Below are positions 1 through 5,822 of a stretch of DNA of 6,659 nt, in pieces. The stretch comes from an uncultured Oscillospiraceae bacterium. GTDB taxonomy: Bacteria; Bacillota; Clostridia; Oscillospirales; Oscillospiraceae. The DNA lies in NCBI GenBank assembly GCA_910578735.1, contig CAJTSQ010000067.1:1-6659 (forward strand), in the 5' to 3' direction. The stretch's first letter is position 1. Every line of letters starts with the position of its first letter. A program made the position numbers and the translations under genes. Under the pieces are notes generated by a model, which was not told the origin of the DNA, did no database searches, and was given only the letters and a program-made list of their open reading frames with translations.

Positions 1-57
1 CAGCTCGTCGGGCTCATAACCCGGAGGTCGCAGGTTCAAGTCCTGCCGCCGCAACCA
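1..57 (+). tRNA. Initiator tRNA-fMet (CAU), 3' part, cut by the window edge
   Basis: The 5' acceptor strand and most of the D arm lie outside the window. Visible are the anticodon arm (8-24) with loop CTCATAA and anticodon CAT at 15-17, a five-base variable loop, a T arm GCAGG/TTCAAGT/CCTGC (30-46), the 3' acceptor strand (47-53), discriminator A54 and an encoded CCA at 55-57. The anticodon stem carries three consecutive G-C pairs next to the loop (10-12 with 20-22). These, with an A at the position equivalent to 72, are hallmarks of the bacterial initiator tRNA rather than elongator Met or Ile2. It delivers formyl-methionine to the ribosomal P site. Initiator identity is strong but not complete, because base 1 cannot be seen. 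Confidence 0.93.
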
Positions 58-60
58 TAC

Positions 61-109
61 CGAGTGTTCTTACAGCATTTGAAAGATGCTGTAAGAACAC
101 TCGCTTTTT
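61..109 (+). terminator. Intrinsic terminator after the tRNA
   Basis: A perfect 18-bp inverted repeat (61-78 and 86-103) encloses a 7-nt loop (TTGAAAG). One C then follows, and a run of five T at 105-109. It begins only three bases after the tRNA CCA, so it almost certainly ends the tRNA transcript. The stem is long and has no mismatch. Upstream there is no matching A run, so there is little sign that it also works on the minus strand. Confidence 0.88.
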
Positions 110-158
110 CATGTCAAAAGCGAGTTGCAACGGGGCGACGGTCCATCTCACTATATTT

Positions 159-575
159 TCATCCTGCCCGGCTGTCCGGCTGATAGCTGACATACACGCC
201 CTTACGGGTGTTCATGGTGATGTCCGGCATGGGGATCGTCAGCTCATCAGGAATGGCAATCACTCCGACGCAGTTGTAGTGGATGGTGAGCCTCTGCACC
301 CATACGCCGTCAATCTTCTCAGCCTGATGAACCTCGATGCGCTGCACCAGCTCGTCCAGCATCCGGGGCGTGAGCTTCCGGGCTCTTGTGTACCGGCGGA
401 CAGCAGCGATAAATATATCCGCTGTCGCAGCCTTGCTTGTGGTGCGGTCAATGTCCTCCTGCAAGGCTTTGATCTTGGCGCGGAGCTCCTTCTGCTCCCC
501 CTCGTACTTTGCCGACATTCGGGCAAACCGTTCGTCTGTCAGCTTACCAGCTACATTGTCCTCAGAGAGCTTTTG
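159..575 (-). pseudogene. C-terminal fragment of a large serine recombinase (DUF4368 type)
   Basis: The open frame gives 138 residues with no start of its own beyond an internal Met (518). It closes at a TGA (576-578) on the upstream side. The sequence begins with a helical, charged segment (KLSEDNVAGKLTDERF, then KYEGEQKELRAKIKALQEDI) like the coiled-coil region of large serine recombinases. It continues with the DUF4368 tail (TPRMLDELVQRIEVHQAEKIDG, then VQRLTIHYNCVG and TRKGVYVSYQP). Full-length members are around 500 residues or more, so this is about the last quarter. The catalytic resolvase domain and recombinase domain are missing, so the fragment cannot act as an integrase. It faces the tRNA gene, with its stop about 50 bp from the tRNA terminator, as expected for an integrase gene at the end of an integrated element. 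The family call is from recognisable motifs and is fairly secure. The remnant status is seen directly. Confidence 0.8.
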
Positions 576-702
576 TCAAGGGTAAATTTCACTCAAACAA
601 TATAATGTGAGCCGATTGAAACCACTCAAATAAAAATTGGCAACAGAAATTGTGAGGGTATGCCAGATTGTCTCATTGATAGAGAAAGTAAGCTCTTTCG
701 TT
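576..702. other. AT-rich junction between the recombinase remnant and mnmA
   Basis: This 127-bp stretch is clearly more AT-rich than either side and holds no convincing gene. The recombinase similarity stops at its left edge, which makes it the likely breakpoint of a deletion or insertion. On the minus strand, which the sulfur operon would enter, a 5-bp TGGCA/TGCCA pair with a loop of about 20 nt precedes ATTTTTATTT (near 617-652). It could be a poor terminator, but it is too weak to call. Confidence 0.45.
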
Positions 703-1773
703 TTATAGGCAGATTATTCCTCCCCCAACAACTGTATCGCCATTATATAGTACAACTGCCTGCCCTGCGGTGACAGCCCGCTGAGAGTTGTCAAACAAAA
801 TTCGGATTTTCCCGTTTTCATCAGGATATGCCGTAGCCGGTTGCTCGGTTTGCCGGTAACGAATTTTTGCATAGACCCGCATCGGCTTAGACAGACGGTC
901 AATCGAAATCCAATTCATATCATTCGCCCATAACTCCCGGTCGAACAATGCCTGCTCCGGGCCAACTGTTACGGTGTTCGCCGTCATATCCTTGCGGCAG
1001 ACATAGACCGGCTCATTCAAGGCAAGGCCCAGCCCTTTCCTCTGGCCTATCGTATATCGAACAGCGCCCCGGTGCTGTCCGATCACTTGGCCGGACAGAT
1101 CAAGAATATCGCCGGGCGGATAGGATTTTCCTGCGTACCGCTCCAGAAAGGCGGCATAATCCCCATCTGGGACAAAGCAGATGTCCTGACTGTCCGGCTT
1201 TTCGGCATTGCAGAAGCCTTGGACCTCCGCAATACTCCGAACCTCCGATTTGCTTAATTCGCCCAGCGGGAAACGGACGTGGGCCAGCCGCTCCTGGGTC
1301 AGCGAGTAAAGCACATAACTCTGATCCTTGCCCCTGTCCAAGGCCTTTTTCAGAACATACCGGCCGTCCTGCATCTCAATTCTGGCATAGTGCCCAGTGA
1401 CAATGGCCTCGCACCCCAATTCCTTGGCCCGCTGAAAGAGCCGGTCAAATTTCAGACAGCGGTTGCAGTCGATACAGGGATTGGGGGTCGCTCCGCTTTC
1501 ATATGCGGCAATAAACCGGTCAATCACCTGGCGTTTGAAATCGTTGGAAAAGGTGAACACATAATAAGGGATGCCCAAGCGTCTGGCCACGCTTCGGGCA
1601 TCCTCCACATCATTCAGGGAACAGCAGGTTCTTGCTCTGTTGATGCCAACATCCTCGTTTTGAAACAGCTTCATGGTAACGCCAATACAGTCGTAACCCG
1701 CCTGTTTGGACAGAAAAGCGGCGACGGATGAATCCACGCCGCCGCTCATGGCAATCAATACTTTTCTACCCAT
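703..1773 (-). CDS. mnmA: tRNA-specific 2-thiouridylase MnmA
   Basis: The 356-residue product matches the usual length of MnmA, which activates U34 of Lys, Glu and Gln tRNAs with ATP and inserts sulfur to make 2-thiouridine in the cytoplasm. The N-terminal PP-loop is SGGVDSS (residues 10-16). The first catalytic cysteine is C103 in NPCIDCN, the second is C199 in DSQDICF, and TGHYAR is at 126-131. The C-terminal beta domains run to GGGIICL. E. coli MnmA has DxxC around its first cysteine; here it is CxxC (C100, C103), and an additional CC pair sits at 50-51. ATG 1773 was chosen because MGRKVLIAMSGG is the normal N terminus, with a GAGGG site 5 nt upstream. A longer frame to 1830 only adds residues that overlap the upstream gene. 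The start overlaps the nifU-type stop by 8 bp, so translation is probably coupled. The neighbouring desulfurase is the likely sulfur donor. No Tus-type relay is seen. Confidence 0.96.
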   Translation of the reverse strand: MGRKVLIAMSGGVDSSVAAFLSKQAGYDCIGVTMKLFQNEDVGINRARTCCSLNDVEDARSVARRLGIPYYVFTFSNDFKRQVIDRFIAAYESGATPNPCIDCNRCLKFDRLFQRAKELGCEAIVTGHYARIEMQDGRYVLKKALDRGKDQSYVLYSLTQERLAHVRFPLGELSKSEVRSIAEVQGFCNAEKPDSQDICFVPDGDYAAFLERYAGKSYPPGDILDLSGQVIGQHRGAVRYTIGQRKGLGLALNEPVYVCRKDMTANTVTVGPEQALFDRELWANDMNWISIDRLSKPMRVYAKIRYRQTEQPATAYPDENGKIRILFDNSQRAVTAGQAVVLYNGDTVVGGGIICL

Positions 1774-2197
1774 GACAGCCCTCGCAGGAATCGCAGTCCG
1801 GGAAATCCTTCGGGTCGTAGGCAATGCCATGCCGATCGTAGTAGTCTCTCACCGCCGCGCGGATAGCCTCCTCCGCCAGAACAGAGCAGTGTAGCTTGTG
1901 GGCAGGCAGACCGTCCAGAGCCTCGGTGACGGCCTTATTGGTAAGCTTCAGCACTTCCGAGAGCGGTTTTCCCTTGATTAACTCGGTTGCCATAGAGCTG
2001 GATGCGATGGCGGAGCCGCAGCCGAAAGTCTCAAACTTCACGTCCGACACAATGCCGTCCTCAATTTTGAGGTAGATTTTCATAATATCCCCACAGACGG
2101 CGTTGCCCACCTCGCCCACGCCGTCCGCATCCTCAATTACCCCCACATTCCGGGGATTGCGGAAATGATCCATCACCTTTTCGCTATAAAGCGCCAT
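1766..2197 (-). CDS. nifU: Fe-S cluster assembly scaffold, NifU/IscU type
   Basis: This 143-residue protein is the IscU-like N-terminal domain of NifU, on which Fe-S clusters are built from desulfurase persulfide before transfer to apoproteins. The three conserved ligands are visible: C35 in GNAVCGD with the partner D37, C60 in FGCGSAIASSS, and C104 in LHCSVLAEEA. The C terminus adds CDSCEGC (C135, C138, C141), which E. coli IscU lacks. The central Fe-S and C-terminal Nfu domains of full NifU are absent. ATG 2197 is preferred over an in-frame TTG at 2203: MALYSEKVMDHF is the usual N terminus and AGGAGG (2205-2210) lies 7 nt before the ATG. That site shares a base with the stop codon of the desulfurase gene, which suggests coupling. 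The chaperone, ferredoxin and IscA genes of the classical isc operon are not in the window. Confidence 0.95.
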   Translation of the reverse strand: MALYSEKVMDHFRNPRNVGVIEDADGVGEVGNAVCGDIMKIYLKIEDGIVSDVKFETFGCGSAIASSSMATELIKGKPLSEVLKLTNKAVTEALDGLPAHKLHCSVLAEEAIRAAVRDYYDRHGIAYDPKDFPDCDSCEGCHG

Positions 2198-2209
2198 GTC
2201 CAAGCCTCC

Positions 2210-3394
2210 TCACAAAACAAATTCTTTCTTCCCGCTGACCTTATCCTTCCACAGCGGGGACATATTGCGGAGATAGCCAACAATTTCCAGGACAGCTCTC
2301 AGAATTTCCTCCACATCAGCCTCGGTATTCTCCCCGCAAAGAGACAGCCGCAGGGAGCCGTGGGCCACCTCATGGGGCCGTCCGATGGCCAGCAGGACAT
2401 GGCTGGGGTCCAGGGAGCCGGAGGTGCAGGCGGACCCGGAGGAAGCGCAGATGCCCCGGTCATCCAGCAGCAGGAGCAGGCTCTCCCCCTCGATGCCCTC
2501 AAAGCAGAAGTTCACGTTGCCGGGGAGACGGTTTACCGGGTCCCCGTTGAGGGCGGCATGGGGAATCCAGGACAGCCCCGCGATGAGCCTGTCCCGCAGG
2601 GCGGATACCTTCGCGGCATTCTCCTCCATGTGGGCGCAGGCTTCCTCCAGCGCCGCCGCCATACCCACAATGGCCGGGACGTTCTCCGTCCCCGCCCGTT
2701 TCCCCCGCTCCTGGGCCCCACCCTCAATGAGGTTGGTTAGGGAAATGCCCCGCCGTGCATACAGTACGCCAATTCCCTTGGGGCCGTGGAACTTGTGGGC
2801 GGAGAGGGACAGCATATCAATATTCTGCGCTTTCACATCAATGGGAAGATGCCCCGCCGCTTGGACTGCGTCCGTATGGAAAAGGACGCCTCGCTCCCGG
2901 CATACCGGACCGATTTCAGAAATGGGAAGGACAGAGCCAATCTCGTTGTTGGCGTACATGATGGTCACCAGGGCCGTGTCCTCCCTGATGGCCTCCGACA
3001 CCTGTTGGGCGGTAACGGTTCCCAGCTCTCCCACGGGAAGCAGTTCTACCTCGAAACCCTCGCCCTCTAGCTTTTTCAGGGTGTGCAGGACGGCGTGGTG
3101 TTCAAAGGCGGTGGAGATGATGTGCCGTTTCCCCTTCTGCGCCCCCAGCAGGGCGGCGGAGCGGATGGCCTGGTTGTCCGCCTCGCTGCCCCCGGAGGTA
3201 AAGGTGATCTCCTTGGGGGAGGCCCCGATGCAGGCGGCGATCCGTTCCCGGGCGTCCTCTAAAATCTCCTTGGCCCGCTGGCCCAGCCCATACAGGCTGG
3301 AGGGATTTCCCCAGGTCTCCTCCATACAGTTCAGCATGGCGCTGATGGCGGCCTTGCTCATTTGGGTGGTGGCCGCGTTGTCCGCATAAATCAT
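2210..3394 (-). CDS. nifS: Cysteine desulfurase, NifS/IscS family
   Basis: The 394-residue PLP enzyme turns cysteine into alanine plus a protein-bound persulfide. Visible are H99 in FEHHAV (stacks on PLP), D175 and Q178 in HTDAVQAAGH, the PLP-binding K201 in SAHKFHGPKG, and the catalytic C323 in SSGSACTSGS. The short loop around C323 and the overall length place it in the class I group (NifS/IscS) rather than the SufS group. ATG 3394 (MIYADNAATTQ) is the standard N terminus, with AAAGGA 7 nt upstream. The longer frame to 3436 runs through the intercistronic hairpin and is rejected. It sits between cysK, which makes its substrate, and the scaffold and MnmA, which are its likely sulfur acceptors. 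Whether it is better named iscS or nifS cannot be settled from sequence alone. Confidence 0.95.
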   Translation of the reverse strand: MIYADNAATTQMSKAAISAMLNCMEETWGNPSSLYGLGQRAKEILEDARERIAACIGASPKEITFTSGGSEADNQAIRSAALLGAQKGKRHIISTAFEHHAVLHTLKKLEGEGFEVELLPVGELGTVTAQQVSEAIREDTALVTIMYANNEIGSVLPISEIGPVCRERGVLFHTDAVQAAGHLPIDVKAQNIDMLSLSAHKFHGPKGIGVLYARRGISLTNLIEGGAQERGKRAGTENVPAIVGMAAALEEACAHMEENAAKVSALRDRLIAGLSWIPHAALNGDPVNRLPGNVNFCFEGIEGESLLLLLDDRGICASSGSACTSGSLDPSHVLLAIGRPHEVAHGSLRLSLCGENTEADVEEILRAVLEIVGYLRNMSPLWKDKVSGKKEFVL

Positions 3395-3417
3395 AGTAAA
3401 ATCCTTTCTGAACGCCG

Positions 3418-3445
3418 GACACGCCGGTGTCTCCACCGGCGTGTC
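3418..3445 (-). other. Intercistronic hairpin between cysK and nifS
   Basis: A perfect 12-bp GC-rich stem (GACACGCCGGTG with CACCGGCGTGTC) closes a 4-nt loop that reads GAGA on the transcript, which fits the GNRA tetraloop rule. It begins 11 bp after the cysK stop and ends 23 bp before the nifS start. It has no T run, so it is not a standard terminator. It may block 3' exonucleases, mark a processing site or reduce read-through, and so set different levels for cysK and the downstream genes. The structure is seen directly; the role is inferred. Confidence 0.8.
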
Positions 3446-3456
3446 TCCGCGATGCT

Positions 3457-4389
3457 TTAGTCCGCGAAAAACGGTGTGGACAGGTAGCGGTCGCCGGTGT
3501 CCGGGAGCAGGGCGACGATGGTCTTGCCCGCATTCTCGGGCCGCTTTGCCAGTTCGATTGCCGCGTGTAGCGCGGCCCCGGAGGAGATGCCTACCAGCAC
3601 GCCCTCCTTGCGGCCCACCAGCCGTCCGGCGGCAAAGGCGTCCTCGTTGGATACGGGGATGATCTCGTCATAGACAGCGGTATCCAGCACGTCCGGGACA
3701 AAGCCCGCGCCGATGCCCTGGATCTTATGGGCCCCGGAGCGGCCCTCGCTGAGAACGGGAGAATCCTCGGGCTCCACCGCCACCACCTTCACCGCCGGGT
3801 TCTGCTCCTTGAGGTACTGTCCCACGCCGGTGACGGTGCCGCCGGTGCCCACGCCGGCCACAAAGATATCCACCTGTCCGTCAGTGTCCGCCCAGATTTC
3901 CGGGCCAGTAGTAGAGCGGTGGGCGGCGGGGTTGGCAGGGTTGACAAACTGACCAGGGATAAAGCTGTGGGGAATCTCCCGGGCCAGCTCCTCCGCCTTG
4001 ACGATAGCCCCCTTCATGCCTTTGGCCCCCTCGGTCAGCACCAGCTCCGCGCCGTAGGCCTTCATCAGCTGGCGGCGCTCCACGCTCATGGTCTCGGGCA
4101 TGGTGATGATGATACGGTAGCCACGGGCGGCGGCTACGGAGGCCAGCCCGATGCCGGTGTTGCCGGAGGTGGGCTCAATGATGACGGAGCCCTCCTTCAG
4201 CAGGCCTTTCTCCTCGGCGTCGTCGACCATGGCCTTGGCGATGCGGTCCTTTACCGATCCAGCGGGATTGAAGTATTCCAGCTTGGCAAGGATACGGGCC
4301 TTCAGCCCCGATTCTTTTTCGATGTGGGTCAGCTCCAATAAGGGCGTTTTGCCGATCAGCTGGTCGGCGGATGTGAAAATGTTGGACAT
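3457..4389 (-). CDS. cysK: Cysteine synthase A (O-acetylserine sulfhydrylase)
   Basis: The 310-residue fold-type II PLP enzyme joins O-acetylserine and sulfide to give cysteine and acetate. The PLP lysine is K47 in NPAGSVKDR. The substrate loop TSGNTG is at 74-79, the phosphate-binding GTGGT at 181-185, ISSGAA at 268-273 and PDTGDRYLST at 296-305, all in order and with the expected spacing. The length fits CysK. There is no extra regulatory domain, so cystathionine beta-synthase is unlikely. ATG 4389 has an excellent AGGAGGG (4397-4403) at 7 nt. The gene follows metY by 15 bp and is clearly co-transcribed. No serine acetyltransferase (cysE) is in the window, so O-acetylserine must come from elsewhere. 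In B. subtilis and S. aureus CysK also binds the Rrf2 regulator CymR, which makes the divergent Rrf2 gene notable here. Confidence 0.96.
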   Translation of the reverse strand: MSNIFTSADQLIGKTPLLELTHIEKESGLKARILAKLEYFNPAGSVKDRIAKAMVDDAEEKGLLKEGSVIIEPTSGNTGIGLASVAAARGYRIIITMPETMSVERRQLMKAYGAELVLTEGAKGMKGAIVKAEELAREIPHSFIPGQFVNPANPAAHRSTTGPEIWADTDGQVDIFVAGVGTGGTVTGVGQYLKEQNPAVKVVAVEPEDSPVLSEGRSGAHKIQGIGAGFVPDVLDTAVYDEIIPVSNEDAFAAGRLVGRKEGVLVGISSGAALHAAIELAKRPENAGKTIVALLPDTGDRYLSTPFFAD

Positions 4390-4404
4390 AATGAATCCCT
4401 CCTG

Positions 4405-5691
4405 TTATCTTTGCGCTACGGCGGCGAAGCCCTTCTCCAGATCGGCGATGATGTCATCAATATGCTCGGTACCAATGGAAAGCCGGATGGTGTTGGGCTT
4501 AATGCCTTGGTCCAGCAGCTCCTCCGGCGAGAGCTGGGAGTGCGTTGTGGTAGCCGGGTGGATAACCAGAGATTTCACATCGGCGACATTGGCCAGCAGA
4601 GAGAAAATCTCCAGGCTGTCGATGAATTTGTGGGCTTCCTCCTGCCCGCCCTTGATCTCAAAGGTGAAGATGGACGCGCCACCGTCGGGGAAATACTTCT
4701 CATATAGGGCATGATCGGGATGATCGGGCAAAGACGGGTGATTGACCTTCTCCACTTGGGGGTGGCTGGATAGGAACTCCACCACCTTTTTGGTGTTTTC
4801 CGCATGGCGCTCCAGCCGCAGGGAGAGGGTCTCCACCCCCTGGAGGAGCAGAAAAGCATTGAAGGGGGAAATGGTGGCCCCGGTGTCCCGCAGGAGGATG
4901 GCCCGGATATAGGTGACAAAGGCGGCGGGGCCAACGGCGTCCGAGAAGCTGACCCCGTGGTAGCTGGGGTTAGGGTCGGCAATGGGAGCGTATTTGCCGG
5001 AGGCTTTCCAGTCAAATTTGCCGCTGTCCACAATGATGCCGCCCAAAGTGGTGCCGTGTCCGCCGATAAACTTGGTGGCGGAGTGGACCACGATATCCGC
5101 CCCGTGTTCGATGGGCCGGATGAGGTAGGGTGTGCCGAAGGTGTTGTCGATGACCAGGGGCAGGCCGTGGGCGTGGGCAATGGCCGCAATGGCGTCAATG
5201 TCAGGGATGTCGCTGTTAGGATTGCCCAGGGTTTCCAGATAGACGGCCTTGGTGTTGGGCCGGATAGCGGCGGTGACGGCCTCCAGGTCGTGGGCGTCCA
5301 CAAAGGTGGTCTCCACCCCGAACTGGGGCAGGGTGTGGGCCAGCAGGTTGTAACTGCCGCCGTAGATGGTCTTTTGGGCCACGATGTGATCCCCCGCCTG
5401 GGCCAACGCCTGGATGGTATAGGTGATCGCCGCGGCGCCGGAGGCCAGCGCCAGCGCCGCCACGCCGCCCTCCAGAGCCGCAAGACGCTTCTCCAGCACG
5501 TCCTGGGTGGAGTTGGTCAGCCGACCGTAGATGTTCCCTGCGTCCGCCAAACCAAACCGGGCGGCGGCGTGGGCGGAATTGCGGAAGACATAGCTGGTGG
5601 TCTGGTAGATGGGCACCGCCCTGGCGTCGGTGGCGGGGTCGGGCTGCTCCTGCCCCACATGGAGCTGCAATGTCTCAAACTTATAACTCAT
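4405..5691 (-). CDS. metY: O-acetylhomoserine sulfhydrylase (Cys/Met metabolism PLP enzyme)
   Basis: The 428-residue product has the MetY length, longer than the roughly 380-400 of cystathionine gamma-synthase and lyase. It makes homocysteine from O-acetylhomoserine and sulfide. Seen in order: TLQLHVGQEQPDP at the N terminus, YGRLTN (55-60, phosphate-contacting Y55 and R57 of the neighbouring subunit), SGAAA (85-89), the PLP-contacting D182 in VIDNTFGTPYL, the PLP lysine K207 in SATKFIGGHGTT, and HPATTTHSQL (377-386). It is the first gene of the operon, 26 bp or so after a predicted start point, with AGGGGG (5701-5706) 9 nt before ATG 5691. This leader is too short for an S-box or T-box riboswitch, so control is probably by a repressor at the promoter. 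No homoserine acetyltransferase is in the window. Confidence 0.95.
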   Translation of the reverse strand: MSYKFETLQLHVGQEQPDPATDARAVPIYQTTSYVFRNSAHAAARFGLADAGNIYGRLTNSTQDVLEKRLAALEGGVAALALASGAAAITYTIQALAQAGDHIVAQKTIYGGSYNLLAHTLPQFGVETTFVDAHDLEAVTAAIRPNTKAVYLETLGNPNSDIPDIDAIAAIAHAHGLPLVIDNTFGTPYLIRPIEHGADIVVHSATKFIGGHGTTLGGIIVDSGKFDWKASGKYAPIADPNPSYHGVSFSDAVGPAAFVTYIRAILLRDTGATISPFNAFLLLQGVETLSLRLERHAENTKKVVEFLSSHPQVEKVNHPSLPDHPDHALYEKYFPDGGASIFTFEIKGGQEEAHKFIDSLEIFSLLANVADVKSLVIHPATTTHSQLSPEELLDQGIKPNTIRLSIGTEHIDDIIADLEKGFAAVAQR

Positions 5692-5711
5692 GGGAATGAT
5701 CCCCCTCTCTC

Positions 5712-5724
5712 TAAATTGACGCCA
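5712..5724 (+). repeat. 13-bp direct repeat, copy 1
   Basis: TAAATTGACGCCA matches copy 2 at 5757-5769 in 12 of 13 positions, 45 bp away in the same orientation. This copy covers the predicted metY start point and touches its -10 box. A repeated site of this kind in a control region suggests protein binding, perhaps by two dimers on the same or nearly the same DNA face. Confidence 0.7.
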
Positions 5725-5752
5725 TTATATTCCGATAAACCTACTTTGTCAA
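5724..5752 (-). promoter_or_regulatory. Promoter of the metY operon (perfect sigma-A consensus)
   Basis: On the minus strand TTGACA (5747-5752) is followed after exactly 17 bp by TATAAT (5724-5729). Both hexamers and the spacing equal the consensus. Transcription would start near 5717 and give a leader of about 26 nt. The -35 lies in the centre of a 27-bp dyad, and a 13-bp direct repeat covers the start site. This is what one expects of a strong promoter held down by a repressor. Confidence 0.85.
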
Positions 5753-5761
5753 TAGGTATAT
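5735..5761. promoter_or_regulatory. 27-bp dyad, likely operator of the Rrf2 regulator
   Basis: The arms ATAAACCTA (5735-5743) and TAGGTATAT (5753-5761) match in 8 of 9 positions as inverted repeats, separated by a 9-bp core (5744-5752). The core holds the metY -35. Dimeric Rrf2 proteins such as IscR and CymR bind long imperfect dyads of about this size. Binding here would block RNA polymerase at the operon promoter. The dyad is seen; assigning it to this regulator is inference. Confidence 0.65.
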
Positions 5762-5769
5762 TGACGCCA
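5757..5769 (+). repeat. 13-bp direct repeat, copy 2
   Basis: TATATTGACGCCA differs from copy 1 at one base. It lies between the two divergent -35 boxes, one base from the -35 of the regulator gene, and overlaps the right arm of the 27-bp dyad. A protein bound here could act on both promoters. Confidence 0.7.
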
Positions 5770-5770
5770 C

Positions 5771-5799
5771 TTGAAATCCTATTAACCTTGTGGTATGAT
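5771..5799 (+). promoter_or_regulatory. Promoter of the Rrf2 regulator gene
   Basis: TTGAAA (5771-5776) and TATGAT (5794-5799) are 17 bp apart, with TG at 5791-5792 giving an extended -10. The expected start near 5806 leaves a leader of about 17 nt that contains the GGAGGGG ribosome binding site (5810-5816). The -35 boxes of the two divergent promoters are 18 bp apart. Confidence 0.8.
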
Positions 5800-5802
5800 A
5801 GG
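5778..5802. promoter_or_regulatory. Imperfect dyad over the regulator's -10 box
   Basis: CCTATTAACC (5778-5787) and GGTATGATAGG (5792-5802) are inverted repeats with one single-base offset and one mismatch. The outer bases CCTA/TAGG are the same as in the dyad at 5735-5761. The site covers the -10 of the regulator gene, so it could serve autorepression. The spacing differs from the first dyad, which weakens the case that one protein binds both. Confidence 0.35.
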
Positions 5803-5822
5803 GAAAAATGGAGGGGATTTTT

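Noticed and set aside
111..605. Plus-strand open frame of 164 codons
   Set aside because: It is antisense to the recombinase fragment, whose protein motifs are clear, and its product shows no family feature or good start site.
573..606. Possible plus-strand promoter, TTGTCA and a perfect TATAAT (601-606)
   Set aside because: The gap is 22 bp, there is no extended -10, and no plus-strand gene follows.
682..705. GAAAG/CTTTC inverted repeat next to the mnmA stop as operon terminator
   Set aside because: Only 5 bp of AT-rich stem, and no T run on the minus strand.
1774..1830. N-terminal extension of MnmA by 19 residues
   Set aside because: MGRKVLIAMSGG is the normal start with a ribosome binding site close by. 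The extension only re-reads the nifU-type gene in another frame.
2385..3389. Plus-strand open frame of 334 codons opposite the desulfurase gene
   Set aside because: It is a by-product of high GC in the nifS gene. Its residues (Ser, Arg and Pro rich) follow the antisense codon pattern, with no ribosome binding site or motif.
5761..5766. TTGACG as an alternative -35 for the regulator gene
   Set aside because: It is 27 bp from the -10. TTGAAA at 5771-5776 has the correct 17-bp gap.
5808..5822. Earlier ATG for the Rrf2 gene
   Set aside because: It would put the strong GGAGGGG site inside the coding sequence, and the family begins at MISTKGRYA.
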